DNA from: CAIVPM01 sp964477265
GTDB taxonomy: Bacteria; Bacteroidota; Bacteroidia; Chitinophagales; Chitinophagaceae
Direction of reading: 5' to 3'
DNA length: 64,000 nt
Assembly (NCBI GenBank): GCA_964477265.1
Contig: CAYZDJ010000002.1
Coordinates: 62,001 to 126,000 of the forward strand
Below the pieces are notes generated by a model. That model saw only the letters and a program-made list of their open reading frames with translations, was not told the origin of the DNA and did not search any database. Position 1 is the first letter of the stretch; the number at the start of each line of letters is the position of its first letter. The translations under genes were made by a program, and so were the position numbers. Of this stretch, positions 8,238-16,970 are shown piece by piece.

Positions 8238-8894
8238 ATGTCAAGACCCAAGATAGCCCGAAAAAGTACAAGCATTGATATGACTGCAATGTGTGACGTG
8301 GCATTTCTATTATTGTCTTTTTTTATTTTAACAACAAAGCCTAAGTCTTCAGAAGCTATAAATGTAAATCCTCCATCATCTGTTCAAACAAAGCTTGCAC
8401 CTCAGAAAGATGTGGTGTTGTTTACTGTAGATAAAGGTGGTAAAGTTTTTATATCAATGGATAATGAAGATGCAAAGGCTGAAATTGCCAAAGAGTTAAA
8501 CAGTACTCGTGGATTGAATATAAATGTTGACGCGTTTAAGAAAGCTGAATTCTGGGGAACGCCTTTTGGTCAAATTCCATCTTTTTTAGCTTTACCAGGC
8601 GAACAAAAAGTAGGCGATAAACTACCAGGAGTTTCTACTGACACAACACCAACAGGTGATAATGAGTTGAAAGAATGGGTTAGGTTAATTAACTCTTCAT
8701 ATAGAAACAAAGGCACTTTGAATTGGTTGTTTAAAGGTGACAATACAAGTAAATATCCAGCATTTAAGGCAGTTGTTGATGCGTTTAAAAAGAACAATAT
8801 TCTTAAGTTTGATATGATTACAAACCCAGAGAATATTCCAATTGGCAGTGAGCTTTACAAGGAAAACCTGAACAAGCCAGCCAAAAAAGATTAA
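8238..8894 (+). CDS. exbD: ExbD/TolR biopolymer transport protein (long form)
   Basis: 218 residues. The single N-terminal membrane segment follows SIDMTAMCDVAFLLLSFFIL; the Asp there fits the proton-carrying residue of ExbD/TolR. The periplasmic part is longer than in the second ExbD, with an insert around residues 90-140. Lies between exbB and a second exbD, as in many Bacteroidota operons. The partner roles of the two ExbD proteins are not known from sequence. Confidence 0.9.
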   Translation: MSRPKIARKSTSIDMTAMCDVAFLLLSFFILTTKPKSSEAINVNPPSSVQTKLAPQKDVVLFTVDKGGKVFISMDNEDAKAEIAKELNSTRGLNINVDAFKKAEFWGTPFGQIPSFLALPGEQKVGDKLPGVSTDTTPTGDNELKEWVRLINSSYRNKGTLNWLFKGDNTSKYPAFKAVVDAFKKNNILKFDMITNPENIPIGSELYKENLNKPAKKD

Positions 8895-8924
8895 CAACAT
8901 TTATTAAAATAAAAATATTTTACA

Positions 8925-9491
8925 ATGGCAGAAATGGATACCTCGTCTGGTGGGGGACACAAGAAAGGACCAGGCGTAAAAAAAGGAAAGAAACTCTCTA
9001 CGAAAGTAGATTTAACTCCTATGGTTGATTTAGGATTTTTGTTGATTACATTTTTCATTTTCACAACTACAATGAGTCAGCCAACTGATTTTAAATTGTA
9101 TTTGCCAAAAGATACTGACGACCCAAATAAACAAACTAAAACAGCCGAAAATGGTGCTTTAACCATAATGTTGGGCAAAGACAATCATGTGTTTTATTAT
9201 GAAGGTCAGATTGATGGTTCTAATGCATCTGCAAAATTTAAAAGTGCCAACTTTGGAACAGGTGATGATGGCATCAGAACTGTGATTCTGAAAAAGAAAT
9301 TGAGTACTCCAAAGGAAGATTTTATGGTAATTTTAAAACCAAATAAAGAAAGTACTTATAAAAATGTTGTAGATATTTTAGATGAAATGAGTATAAATGT
9401 AGTTAGCAGATATGCTTTGGTTGAAATATCAGAAACTGAAAATCAGTTGATAGATATTACAGAAAAAGCAAATCCGACACCTGCAAAATAG
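8925..9491 (+). CDS. exbD: ExbD/TolR biopolymer transport protein (second copy)
   Basis: 188 residues. A basic, Gly-rich cytoplasmic N-terminus (GGGHKKGPGVKKGKK) precedes VDLTPMVDLGFLLITFFIF, the membrane segment with the conserved Asp. The TPMVDLGFLLITFF motif is the standard Bacteroidota ExbD signature. It starts 30 bases after the first exbD and ends 43 bases before tonB, so co-transcription is very likely. Confidence 0.92.
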   Translation: MAEMDTSSGGGHKKGPGVKKGKKLSTKVDLTPMVDLGFLLITFFIFTTTMSQPTDFKLYLPKDTDDPNKQTKTAENGALTIMLGKDNHVFYYEGQIDGSNASAKFKSANFGTGDDGIRTVILKKKLSTPKEDFMVILKPNKESTYKNVVDILDEMSINVVSRYALVEISETENQLIDITEKANPTPAK

Positions 9492-9534
9492 TGTATGGAA
9501 TTTTGCTATTTTATTATCTAATTTAAAAAACTGT

Positions 9535-10359
9535 ATGGAATTAAATAAAATATTAACCTCCGATTTTTTGGATATCCTTTTTGAAGGAAAAAACAAAGAT
9601 TATGGAGCTTATGACTTAAGGAAAACCTATAATAAAAGATTAAGGAACGCTCTTATAGGAATGTTGCTTGTTTCTTTTATTTTTATGGGGTATAACCGCC
9701 TTGATAAAAAAGAGGCAAAAGACGTTAGACAATTTGAGGTTCAGGATATGCAATTGGAAAAATTAAAAGAACCACCGCCACCACCTGAACCACCACCACC
9801 ACCACCACCACCAAAGGAACCACCAAAAATTGAAGTGGCACAATTTACGCCACCAAAAATTGTTCCTAAGGAAGAGGTGAAAGAACCGCCACCAGAGCAA
9901 AAGGAATTGGAAAAAGCAGCAATATCTGACTTTAAACAAAAAGGCGAAGAAGCCCCACAAAATACAGCTCCTCCACCAGAAGTTACAACTGGAGGTACAG
10001 GACCAGTAGAGGATGATGTAAACAAAGTGTGGACACACGTAGAGATTGAAGCTGAGTTTCAAGGAGGAATTGAAGCATGGAAAAGATACCTTACAAGAAA
10101 CTTAAATCAGGATTTACCAAAAGATAATGGTGCACCTGCAGGAAGATATACTGTGTATGTAAGCTTTATTGTTGACAGAGATGGTAATATCAGTGATGTG
10201 AAAGGTGAATATGCAGGAAATGGTGATGATTATGGAATTGTTGAAGAAGCTGTTAAAGCCATTCAAAAAGGACCAAAATGGACACCAGCAGTTCAAAATG
10301 GCGTAAAAGTTATTAGTAGAAAAAAACAACCAATAACTTTTGCAGTTACTGAAGAGTAA
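9535..10359 (+). CDS. tonB: energy transducer TonB
   Basis: 274 residues. It starts with the Bacteroidota-type KNKDYGAYDLRKTYNKRL segment, then one membrane anchor (~38-55). A Pro-rich periplasmic spacer follows (~80-125, long runs of Pro with Glu and Lys), then a C-terminal TonB domain (~165-274) with the usual YTVYVSFIVDRDGNISDV strand-turn and KWTPAVQNGVKVISRKKQPITF ending. It carries force from ExbBD to outer-membrane receptors. Last gene of the operon; a strong terminator follows. Confidence 0.94.
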   Translation: MELNKILTSDFLDILFEGKNKDYGAYDLRKTYNKRLRNALIGMLLVSFIFMGYNRLDKKEAKDVRQFEVQDMQLEKLKEPPPPPEPPPPPPPPKEPPKIEVAQFTPPKIVPKEEVKEPPPEQKELEKAAISDFKQKGEEAPQNTAPPPEVTTGGTGPVEDDVNKVWTHVEIEAEFQGGIEAWKRYLTRNLNQDLPKDNGAPAGRYTVYVSFIVDRDGNISDVKGEYAGNGDDYGIVEEAVKAIQKGPKWTPAVQNGVKVISRKKQPITFAVTEE

Positions 10360-10373
10360 AAAAAATATAGAAT

Positions 10374-10405
10374 AAAAAAGGCAGTTAATACTAACTGCCT
10401 TTTTT
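10374..10405. terminator. terminator after tonB, usable in both directions
   Basis: 14-bp perfect stem (10374-10387 / 10392-10405) with a 4-base loop and six T at the end. It separates tonB from the converging gene at 10410. Confidence 0.9.
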
Positions 10406-10409
10406 CATT

Positions 10410-10682
10410 TTAAAAAAATCGGTTCTTGATTTTTTGTATATATTTTATAAAAAATGGAAACTGACCAAATACAATGCTGACAAGTAATACAGCTATTGGC
10501 CAAAGCAATGTAATTAATAAAATGTATAATAAAACATATAAAAATGTATTCTGAATCTCTGCTTTATCTAACAAATATTTACCAACCCTGCCACATAAAG
10601 AACCACCAATAGCAAAGGTGCAAATTATCAGAAATAATTGTAATCCATTAACATTCCACTTTTTCTTTAAATTATTAAACAT
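10410..10682 (-). CDS. small membrane protein, DUF6787-like
   Basis: 90 residues when started at the ATG at 10682; an upstream in-frame TTG would add eight residues. It begins with basic FNNLKKKWNVNGLQL, then has two hydrophobic segments (~15-35 and ~45-75) with the motif CTFAIGGSLCGRVGKYLL between. This pattern matches a small uncharacterised Bacteroidota membrane family (DUF6787, from memory). The function is unknown. It lies at the end of the respiratory gene block on the same strand but ~60 bases beyond it. Confidence 0.7.
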   Translation of the reverse strand: MFNNLKKKWNVNGLQLFLIICTFAIGGSLCGRVGKYLLDKAEIQNTFLYVLLYILLITLLWPIAVLLVSIVFGQFPFFIKYIQKIKNRFF

Positions 10683-10768
10683 TTTGTGATGCTTGTTGCG
10701 TTGCAAATTAAGTTCACATTAAGATTGATGAATGATTTTGACTACAATAAATTTTATTAAAAGAGAAA

Positions 10769-11476
10769 TTAGTGGCAACCGACGGCAGTGGTTTTTTCAG
10801 AGAAATGTGGACTTATATATGGGATGTTTAAATTTAAGCCCCTTAATATTAAAAGGCAAGCCATTATTGATACAAATACTGGAACAACTTTTTTAGCTGT
10901 AACATTTAACTTGTAGTGAAAGCTATTTTTAAAAAGCATTAAAGCCAGCATTAAAGGCAATGTACCAATGCCAAACGAAAACATTACCATAACAGCATAT
11001 AAAACATTGCCCATAGACAAAGCAGTTGTAATGGCAATATATACAAGGCCGCAAGGCAGCAGTCCATTTAAAAATCCTATCAATAAAAATCTATGTATTT
11101 TATGCGAATGTTGCATGGCACTAATAAGGTGATTTTGAACATAGATTTTGAATGCCTGTAAAAAATGGGCTTTGTTTTTTTGTAAAAAATTGGTAAACAC
11201 CAATAGCAATAACACTAGCCCAGATACTATAGATAACGCCTGTTGCAAGCCAAGAAGCGAGATAGAATTGCCAATTAAACCAAACACTAAACCCAGTAAA
11301 CTATAACTGATAACCCTGCCAAAATTGTAATAAATAATTGAAATGATTTTATGTGTATTTGAAAAATGCTGAGTAGGTAAAGCCAGTGCTAATGGGCCAC
11401 ACATAGCCAGACAATGTATATTGCCAACTATGCCAATGGAAAAACCACTTACCAATGCAACAACCCAAATGCTCAT
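10769..11476 (-). CDS. SafE/TauE-like (DsbD-type) membrane transporter
   Basis: 235 residues with about six membrane segments. Two key motifs are NIHCLAMCGPLALAL near residue 19 and GFLNGLLPCGLVYIA near 137, the paired Cys/Pro motifs of the sulfite exporter / DsbD-like family that accompanies cbb3 oxidase genes (CcoS/CcoH neighbourhood) and is linked to copper handling or heme-protein assembly. A C-terminal Cys-His is present. It overlaps fixH by four bases, so the two are translationally coupled. The exact transported species is unknown. Confidence 0.85.
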   Translation of the reverse strand: MSIWVVALVSGFSIGIVGNIHCLAMCGPLALALPTQHFSNTHKIISIIYYNFGRVISYSLLGLVFGLIGNSISLLGLQQALSIVSGLVLLLLVFTNFLQKNKAHFLQAFKIYVQNHLISAMQHSHKIHRFLLIGFLNGLLPCGLVYIAITTALSMGNVLYAVMVMFSFGIGTLPLMLALMLFKNSFHYKLNVTAKKVVPVFVSIMACLLILRGLNLNIPYISPHFSEKTTAVGCH

Positions 11477-11913
11477 TTTATAATATTTATTTTTTGCTCA
11501 TGATAATAAGGTGTGTTATTGTTTACCCAGGAAACACGAATGGTATATAAACCACGTACCAATCTTTGCTTTTCTACTTGTATTAATGAACTATTGTTTG
11601 CAACCAGTGTTTTATTAAAGTCTTTAATCTGGCTATCTGCTTTAAGCATTTCTATAAATCCTTTTGTTATATTATTTGCAGCTTGCCTGGGCAATTGAAT
11701 GTTAAGGAACATGCTGTCTTGAGTAAGCTCAATGGCTTCATTTAATTGATGCAAATTTTTTGATGCTGCAATAATGTTTTCGTATTTTAATTCTTTCTCA
11801 TAATAGTCTTTGTCAATCATTTCATTACTTTGTTTAAAAGCAATAAACACCATAGATAGCATTGCAACTATAAAAACAATAATGGTAAAGAGTATTTTAT
11901 TTCCCCAGTTCAT
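11473..11913 (-). CDS. fixH: FixH family protein
   Basis: 146 residues with one N-terminal membrane anchor (~5-25) and a periplasmic beta-rich domain. The segment MIDKDYYEKELKYE after the anchor and the ending RVSWVNNNTPYYHEQKINI are the usual FixH features. FixH belongs with the copper ATPase FixI/CcoI in cbb3 oxidase maturation. It lies directly between ccoG and the SafE-like gene, with 12 bases to ccoG and a 4-base overlap downstream. Confidence 0.9.
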   Translation of the reverse strand: MNWGNKILFTIIVFIVAMLSMVFIAFKQSNEMIDKDYYEKELKYENIIAASKNLHQLNEAIELTQDSMFLNIQLPRQAANNITKGFIEMLKADSQIKDFNKTLVANNSSLIQVEKQRLVRGLYTIRVSWVNNNTPYYHEQKINIIK

Positions 11914-11925
11914 AATGTATAAATT

Positions 11926-13329
11926 TTAAATAAATGGTCCTAAAAATTTGGTTGAAACTGTTTGAATTTTTATGTTGTTTTGATACACATCAATATTAAT
12001 TTCTGTGCTTCTTTTTTTCAATTCTTCTTTTGGTATTTCAACAAAAAATGTAGCATTGTTAATGGCTTCTTTTTTAAGTAAAATGGTATTGCTACCCACT
12101 AACTTTATTATTCCTTTTGTGCCAGATAACTTTAATTCAACAGGAATATTCTTATTGGTTTTGTTTATAATATTGGCTTCAAATAAATTGCTGATAGTAT
12201 TGTTTGGCATCTCTTGATACAATTGTCCTTTGGCTCTTAAAATGTGCGTGTCAATGGTTTTGCGTGTTATTACCAAAACTGTCATAAACCCAAACATTAA
12301 AACCAGTAAAGCAGTATAAGCTTTCATGCGAGTGTTGAACTTAAATTTTTTGCCAACACTTATTTCATTTTCTGATGCATACCTTATCAAGCCTGTTGGA
12401 AGATTTATATGTTCCATTACATCGTTACAGGCATCAATGCAAGCTGTGCAGCCAACACATTCCATTTGAATGCCATTTCTAATATCAATACCTGTTGGGC
12501 AAACCATTACACATTTTTTGCAATCAATGCAGTCGCCCAGTTTTCTCTCTTCATTTTTTTTGAATTTCCCCCTTGGCTCACCACGAGAATAGTCATAGCT
12601 GATTTGCATGGTATCTTTATCAAACATTACACTTTGCAAACGACCATAAGGACAAACAGTGGTGCAAACAAGTTCTCTTACAAAAGCATAAACTGCATAA
12701 AATAAAAATGTAAAAACCAGCAAGCCCGAAAGCAACAGAATATGCTCTGACACTGGATCTTCAATGATTTTAACTAATTCATCGAAGCTTATAATGTAGG
12801 CTAAAAAGGTATTGGCAATTAAAAACGAAAGCGTAAAAAATATAAAATGTTTTAAGCTTTTTCTTACTATAAAATCAGTTGTCCAATCGCCATTATTTCT
12901 TGCTTTTTGTTGCGATGGAGAACCTTCAATCCACCATTCTATTTTACGAAAAATAAACTCCATAAAAATAGTTTGAGGACAAGCCCAGCCACAAAACAAC
13001 CTTCCAAAAACTACAGTAAACAATACAACAAAAACAATAAATGTAATCATTGCAATGGCAAAAATAAAAAAGTCTTGTGGCCAAAATATTTTACTGAAAA
13101 TAATGAACTTGCCCTGTATGATGTTTATCATAAAAAAGGGCAAGCCGTTCACTTTTATCAATGGCAATGTAAAAAAAATAACTAAGTAAAATGCTGCAAT
13201 AACCTCCCTCGAAAAATACAGTTTACCCTTTGGCCTTAAGGCATACACCCAATTGCGTTTGCCTGTTTTGGTAACAGTACTTATTCTGTCTCTGTACGTT
13301 TTTACTTCTAATAAATCACTTTCAGTCAT
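11926..13329 (-). CDS. ccoG: cytochrome c oxidase accessory protein CcoG
   Basis: 467 residues. Several membrane segments and Cys clusters are visible: CGWACPQTIFMEF (~113), CTTVCPYGR (~222), then a double 4Fe-4S ferredoxin module CIDCKKCVMVCPTGID...CVGCTACIDACN (~268-305). The C-terminal domain (~360-467) is an immunoglobulin-like periplasmic fold. CcoG reduces copper during cbb3 oxidase assembly. The order ccoP-ccoG-fixH is typical of the phylum. Confidence 0.95.
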   Translation of the reverse strand: MTESDLLEVKTYRDRISTVTKTGKRNWVYALRPKGKLYFSREVIAAFYLVIFFTLPLIKVNGLPFFMINIIQGKFIIFSKIFWPQDFFIFAIAMITFIVFVVLFTVVFGRLFCGWACPQTIFMEFIFRKIEWWIEGSPSQQKARNNGDWTTDFIVRKSLKHFIFFTLSFLIANTFLAYIISFDELVKIIEDPVSEHILLLSGLLVFTFLFYAVYAFVRELVCTTVCPYGRLQSVMFDKDTMQISYDYSRGEPRGKFKKNEERKLGDCIDCKKCVMVCPTGIDIRNGIQMECVGCTACIDACNDVMEHINLPTGLIRYASENEISVGKKFKFNTRMKAYTALLVLMFGFMTVLVITRKTIDTHILRAKGQLYQEMPNNTISNLFEANIINKTNKNIPVELKLSGTKGIIKLVGSNTILLKKEAINNATFFVEIPKEELKKRSTEINIDVYQNNIKIQTVSTKFLGPFI

Positions 13330-13333
13330 TGTA

Positions 13334-14494
13334 TTATTTTACTTGCACAGTATCTTTTTTAACTACAGTTGAATCTTTTTTTGCAGCAGTTTCTTCTTTG
13401 TAAATTTCGCCTTGTGGGTCTTTGCCTTTTAAGTTGGTGTTGCTAATTGATTTGATATAGCTGGCCAATTGTGCAATTTGGTTTGGAGAAAAATTATCTT
13501 GCCATGCACGCATTCCTTTATCAGGCCAGCCAAGTTTAATGCTTCTAAAAATGTTTGATAGCGAACCACCATGCAACCAGTATTCGTCAGTTAAATTTGG
13601 CCCAACACCACCAGGCACACTGGCTCCATTAATTCCATGGCACACTGCACAATTTGCACTAAACAATGTTTTGCCAACATCAATGCCAGCAGCATCAAGC
13701 ATTTTAACTGTGGTTTCATCCACATTATTAGATTGATTTTTTAAAAATTCTTCTTTTTCTTTTTCAGCATCTGCCATAGCAATATTGTATTCTTCAATTT
13801 GTAAAGGAGCAGATTGACTAACATGATAACGCCACATATAAATAATTGCTATTATTATTGAAATAGCAAATGCAGCCTTAAACCATGATGGAGTTACGTT
13901 GTTCAATTCCCTTATGCCATCATAATCATGACCAGTATCCATTCCAGCCTCTTCTTCAATAGGTCTAAAGTTGTTTACTTTTTTCCACCATTCGCCAAGG
14001 TTAAAAAATGGTTTGCTTTGTTGCGTTGCTTCTGTTGCAGTTTTTCCTTTTACCAACTTTAAAAAAGATAATGTGTATGCACCAAAAAACACAATAACCA
14101 AAGCCTCCAAAACAATTATACCAATTAGTACTGTTGTTATATTAAATATGTCTGTTGATTTAGTAACAGCAACTGTTGTTTCAGCTATTTTTTCTTGTGC
14201 CATTACAGATGAACCAACACAACAGGCAACTACTATTAGCAATGTTTTTAAAGCACTGCTGCTGTCATTTTTCTTTCCTTTTTCTGCAAGCATTTTTGCA
14301 GTAAATAAAAATGTTTTGGATATTAGGTAAATTGGCAGAAGCAGCACTACTGCTATAATTGCAAGCAAAAAGTTGCTATCTAAATTGCTGCTTTTTGGAG
14401 TTGGTGGCAATAGTGTTGGAGAACTATAAGCACAAATACCTGCTACTATAAATAGATACAGCAACCATGCTTTTATTATAAATTTCTTTTTCAT
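13334..14494 (-). CDS. ccoP: cbb3 oxidase subunit CcoP-like, single-haem cytochrome c
   Basis: 386 residues. Four to five hydrophobic segments occupy residues ~8-235, including the FixP N-terminal domain (NVTPSWFKAAFAISIIIAIIYMW). The C-terminal cytochrome c has one CxxCH, in FSANCAVCHGINGASVPGG (~285), and a Met ligand probably in GMRAW. Classical proteobacterial CcoP has two haems, so this is the shorter monohaem form seen in Bacteroidota. A Lys/Thr-rich tail ends the protein. It lies 20 bases downstream of ccoQ and four bases before ccoG. Confidence 0.9.
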   Translation of the reverse strand: MKKKFIIKAWLLYLFIVAGICAYSSPTLLPPTPKSSNLDSNFLLAIIAVVLLLPIYLISKTFLFTAKMLAEKGKKNDSSSALKTLLIVVACCVGSSVMAQEKIAETTVAVTKSTDIFNITTVLIGIIVLEALVIVFFGAYTLSFLKLVKGKTATEATQQSKPFFNLGEWWKKVNNFRPIEEEAGMDTGHDYDGIRELNNVTPSWFKAAFAISIIIAIIYMWRYHVSQSAPLQIEEYNIAMADAEKEKEEFLKNQSNNVDETTVKMLDAAGIDVGKTLFSANCAVCHGINGASVPGGVGPNLTDEYWLHGGSLSNIFRSIKLGWPDKGMRAWQDNFSPNQIAQLASYIKSISNTNLKGKDPQGEIYKEETAAKKDSTVVKKDTVQVK

Positions 14495-14514
14495 TTTTTA
14501 TAAAATTTTTAATG

Positions 14515-14679
14515 CTAATAATTTTCAAGTGGCAGTTGCTCTGCATGTTTTAATTCTTCTTTGCTCATTTTTAAAATCAAGATAGTAACTAGTGTAAAGA
14601 ATGCTACAAACAGTGCCAGTGAAATGATTGGGTAAATGCTTACTCCTGTTATTTTTTCTAAATAGTTTGAAAATTTCAT
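14515..14679 (-). CDS. ccoQ: CcoQ/FixQ-like small membrane subunit
   Basis: 54 codons read directly from the sequence between ccoNO and ccoP: it starts MKFSNYLEKITGV at 14679 and stops at 14515. One membrane helix (ISLALFVAFFTLVTILIL, ~18-36) is followed by a charged tail KMSKEELKHAEQLPLENY. Size, topology and place between ccoNO and ccoP fit CcoQ, a small stabilising subunit of cbb3 oxidase. Confidence 0.85.
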   Translation of the reverse strand: MKFSNYLEKITGVSIYPIISLALFVAFFTLVTILILKMSKEELKHAEQLPLENY

Positions 14680-14688
14680 ATCGTTTTT

Positions 14689-16809
14689 TTATTTTTTAGG
14701 TTCTAATTTTATGTCTTTGCCAAGCCTTTGCAGATAAGCTATTAATGCCAGTATCTCTTTGTCATTGTCAATTTTTATTTTATTGTCAGTATATAGTTTA
14801 TCAGCCATTTCCTTAGCTTGCTTTTTTAAATCATCATTAGCAATAGCTTCATATCCTTCAGGGTAAGGCACACCCATTTTTCTCATGGCGTGTATTTTAG
14901 AATTGGTGCTTGCATAATCAATTTTATCTGTAAACATTGCAGGATATGCAGGCATTATTGAACCTGGCGACATTGATGATGGTTCAAGCATGTGATTGAA
15001 ATGCCAGCTATCAGGGTTTTTGCCAGCTTCACGAGCAAGGTCTGGACCTGTGCGTTTGCTACCCCATTGATATGGATGGTCATAAACAAACTCTCCTGCT
15101 TTTGAGTATTCGCCATATCTTGTTACTTCATACCTGAATGGGCGAATCATTTGAGAGTGGCAGTTATAACAACCTTCACGTATATAAATGTCTCTGCCTT
15201 GTAACTCAAGTGGTGTATATGGCTTTACACTTGCAATGGTTGGTATATTTTCTTTTACTAAAAATGTAGGAATCATTTCTACCAAACCGCCAATGCTGAT
15301 TACAACTAAACTTAATGAGAGTAATAATAAAGGCTTACGTTCTATAACACTGTGCCATATTGAATTTGCGGGTGCTTTATATGCTTTTTGCATTGCAGGT
15401 GCAGATGCTTCTTCCTTTGCTACAAATTTTCCTTGCTTAGCAGTTTTAACTAAGTTGTACACCATTACAAAAACACCAACTAAATAAATTGTGCCACCTA
15501 CTGCACGCATGATATAAAATGGTTTAATACTTTGAACAATATCCATAAACTGATATTGCAATTGTCCTTCAGGCGTAAATGCTTTCATCATAAAATAGCT
15601 TTTGAAAGCACTCCAATACATTGGTATTGCATAAAGCAAAATACCAAGTGTGCCAATCCAGAAGTGAGTGCCAGCAAGCTTTTTAGAGTATAGCCTGGTG
15701 TTAAATATTTTTGGGATTAACCAATACATCATACCAAAAGTTAAAAAACCATTCCAACCCAATGCACCAATATGCACATGTGCAATTGTCCAATCGCTGT
15801 AGTGAGAAATAGCATTTACATTTTTTAATGAAAGCATTGGTCCTTCAAATGTTGCCATACCATAACATGTAACTGCAACAACAAAGAATTTTAAAACAGG
15901 ATCTTCCCTTACTTTATCCCATGCACCACGCAGTGTAAACAATCCATTTAACATGCCGCCCCAGCTTGGTAAAATCAACATAATTGAAAACACTGTTCCA
16001 AGAGATTGAGCCCACTCTGGTAAAGCTGTGTAAAGCAAGTGGTGTGGACCAGCCCAGATGTATAAGAATATTAAACTCCAGAAATGTACAATACTTAATT
16101 TATAAGAATAAACTGGTCTGTTGGCAGCTTTAGGTAAAAAATAATACATTAAACCCAGGAATGGAGTTGTAAGAAAAAATGCAACTGCATTGTGTCCATA
16201 CCACCATTGTACCAAAGCATCCTGCACACCTGCATACCACGAATAGCTTTTCATAAAAGATACTGGAAGCTCTATTGAGTTTACAATGTGCAACACAGCA
16301 ACTGTAATCCATGAGGCAATAAAAAACCAGATGGCAACATATAAATGACGTTCTCTGCGAGTAAGAATTGTTCCAAAAAAATTAATGCCAAACACAACCC
16401 AGATTAATGTTATAAGAATGTCAATAGGCCACTCCAGTTCAGCATATTCTTTACCAGTTGTATAGCCAAGTAATAGTGTTACAGCTGCACATACAATAAT
16501 AAATTGCCAACCCCAGAAATGTATTTTACTTAATTTATTGCTCCACATTGGTGTTTTAAGCAATCGTGGAATAGCATAATAAACACCAGTAAAAATAGCA
16601 TTGCCAACAAAGGCAAAAATTACTGCATTGGTATGTACAGGACGAACCCTGCCAAAAGTTAAATTTGGTAAATACTCTGCAAAGTTTAATACTGGAAATG
16701 CAAGCTGAAAAGCAATAACAACGCCTAACAGCATACCTACTGCTCCCCAAAAAATGGTAGCAATAGCAAATTGTTTAGGCATCTTGTTGTCGTAATAAAA
16801 TGTCTCCAT
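14689..16809 (-). CDS. ccoNO: cbb3-type cytochrome c oxidase, fused subunits I and II (CcoNO)
   Basis: 706 residues. The first ~470 form the 12-helix haem-copper subunit CcoN, with the His ligands visible in RPVHTNAVIFAF, WWYGHNAVAFF, AGPHHLLY and IAHVHIGALGWNG. The C-terminal part (~500-706) is CcoO, a membrane-anchored monohaem cytochrome c with CYNCHSQMIRPF and RTGPDLAREAGK. It catalyses oxygen reduction at low oxygen in the inner membrane. The N/O fusion is common in Bacteroidota; separate genes are usual in Proteobacteria. Confidence 0.96.
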   Translation of the reverse strand: METFYYDNKMPKQFAIATIFWGAVGMLLGVVIAFQLAFPVLNFAEYLPNLTFGRVRPVHTNAVIFAFVGNAIFTGVYYAIPRLLKTPMWSNKLSKIHFWGWQFIIVCAAVTLLLGYTTGKEYAELEWPIDILITLIWVVFGINFFGTILTRRERHLYVAIWFFIASWITVAVLHIVNSIELPVSFMKSYSWYAGVQDALVQWWYGHNAVAFFLTTPFLGLMYYFLPKAANRPVYSYKLSIVHFWSLIFLYIWAGPHHLLYTALPEWAQSLGTVFSIMLILPSWGGMLNGLFTLRGAWDKVREDPVLKFFVVAVTCYGMATFEGPMLSLKNVNAISHYSDWTIAHVHIGALGWNGFLTFGMMYWLIPKIFNTRLYSKKLAGTHFWIGTLGILLYAIPMYWSAFKSYFMMKAFTPEGQLQYQFMDIVQSIKPFYIMRAVGGTIYLVGVFVMVYNLVKTAKQGKFVAKEEASAPAMQKAYKAPANSIWHSVIERKPLLLLSLSLVVISIGGLVEMIPTFLVKENIPTIASVKPYTPLELQGRDIYIREGCYNCHSQMIRPFRYEVTRYGEYSKAGEFVYDHPYQWGSKRTGPDLAREAGKNPDSWHFNHMLEPSSMSPGSIMPAYPAMFTDKIDYASTNSKIHAMRKMGVPYPEGYEAIANDDLKKQAKEMADKLYTDNKIKIDNDKEILALIAYLQRLGKDIKLEPKK

Positions 16810-16816
16810 GTTTATA

Positions 16817-16966
16817 TTATTTGTTTAAATTGTTTTTGAATAAAATTTTATGTTGTGGCATTTCTACATCCTCAAGCTGCCCATCATTTACACTCCATAA
16901 AAAAGCTAATAAAAAGCCGGCAGCTATTAAAATGCTTATGATTAGTAGTAGAAGCATTACACTCAT
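16817..16966 (-). CDS. ccoS: cbb3 oxidase maturation protein CcoS
   Basis: 49 codons read directly between ccoI and ccoNO: it starts MSVMLLLLIISILIA at 16966 and stops at 16817. One membrane helix is followed by FLWSVNDGQLEDVEMPQHK. The W(A/S)V..GQ(F/L)(D/E)D pattern is diagnostic of CcoS, needed to insert cofactors into cbb3 oxidase. It begins just 4 bases after the ccoI stop codon. Confidence 0.92.
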   Translation of the reverse strand: MSVMLLLLIISILIAAGFLLAFLWSVNDGQLEDVEMPQHKILFKNNLNK

Positions 16967-16970
16967 ATTG

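Noticed and set aside
9741..10062. Gly-, Ser- and Trp-rich minus-strand frames opposite tonB
   Set aside because: They mirror the Pro-codon stretch of the TonB spacer and have no independent features.
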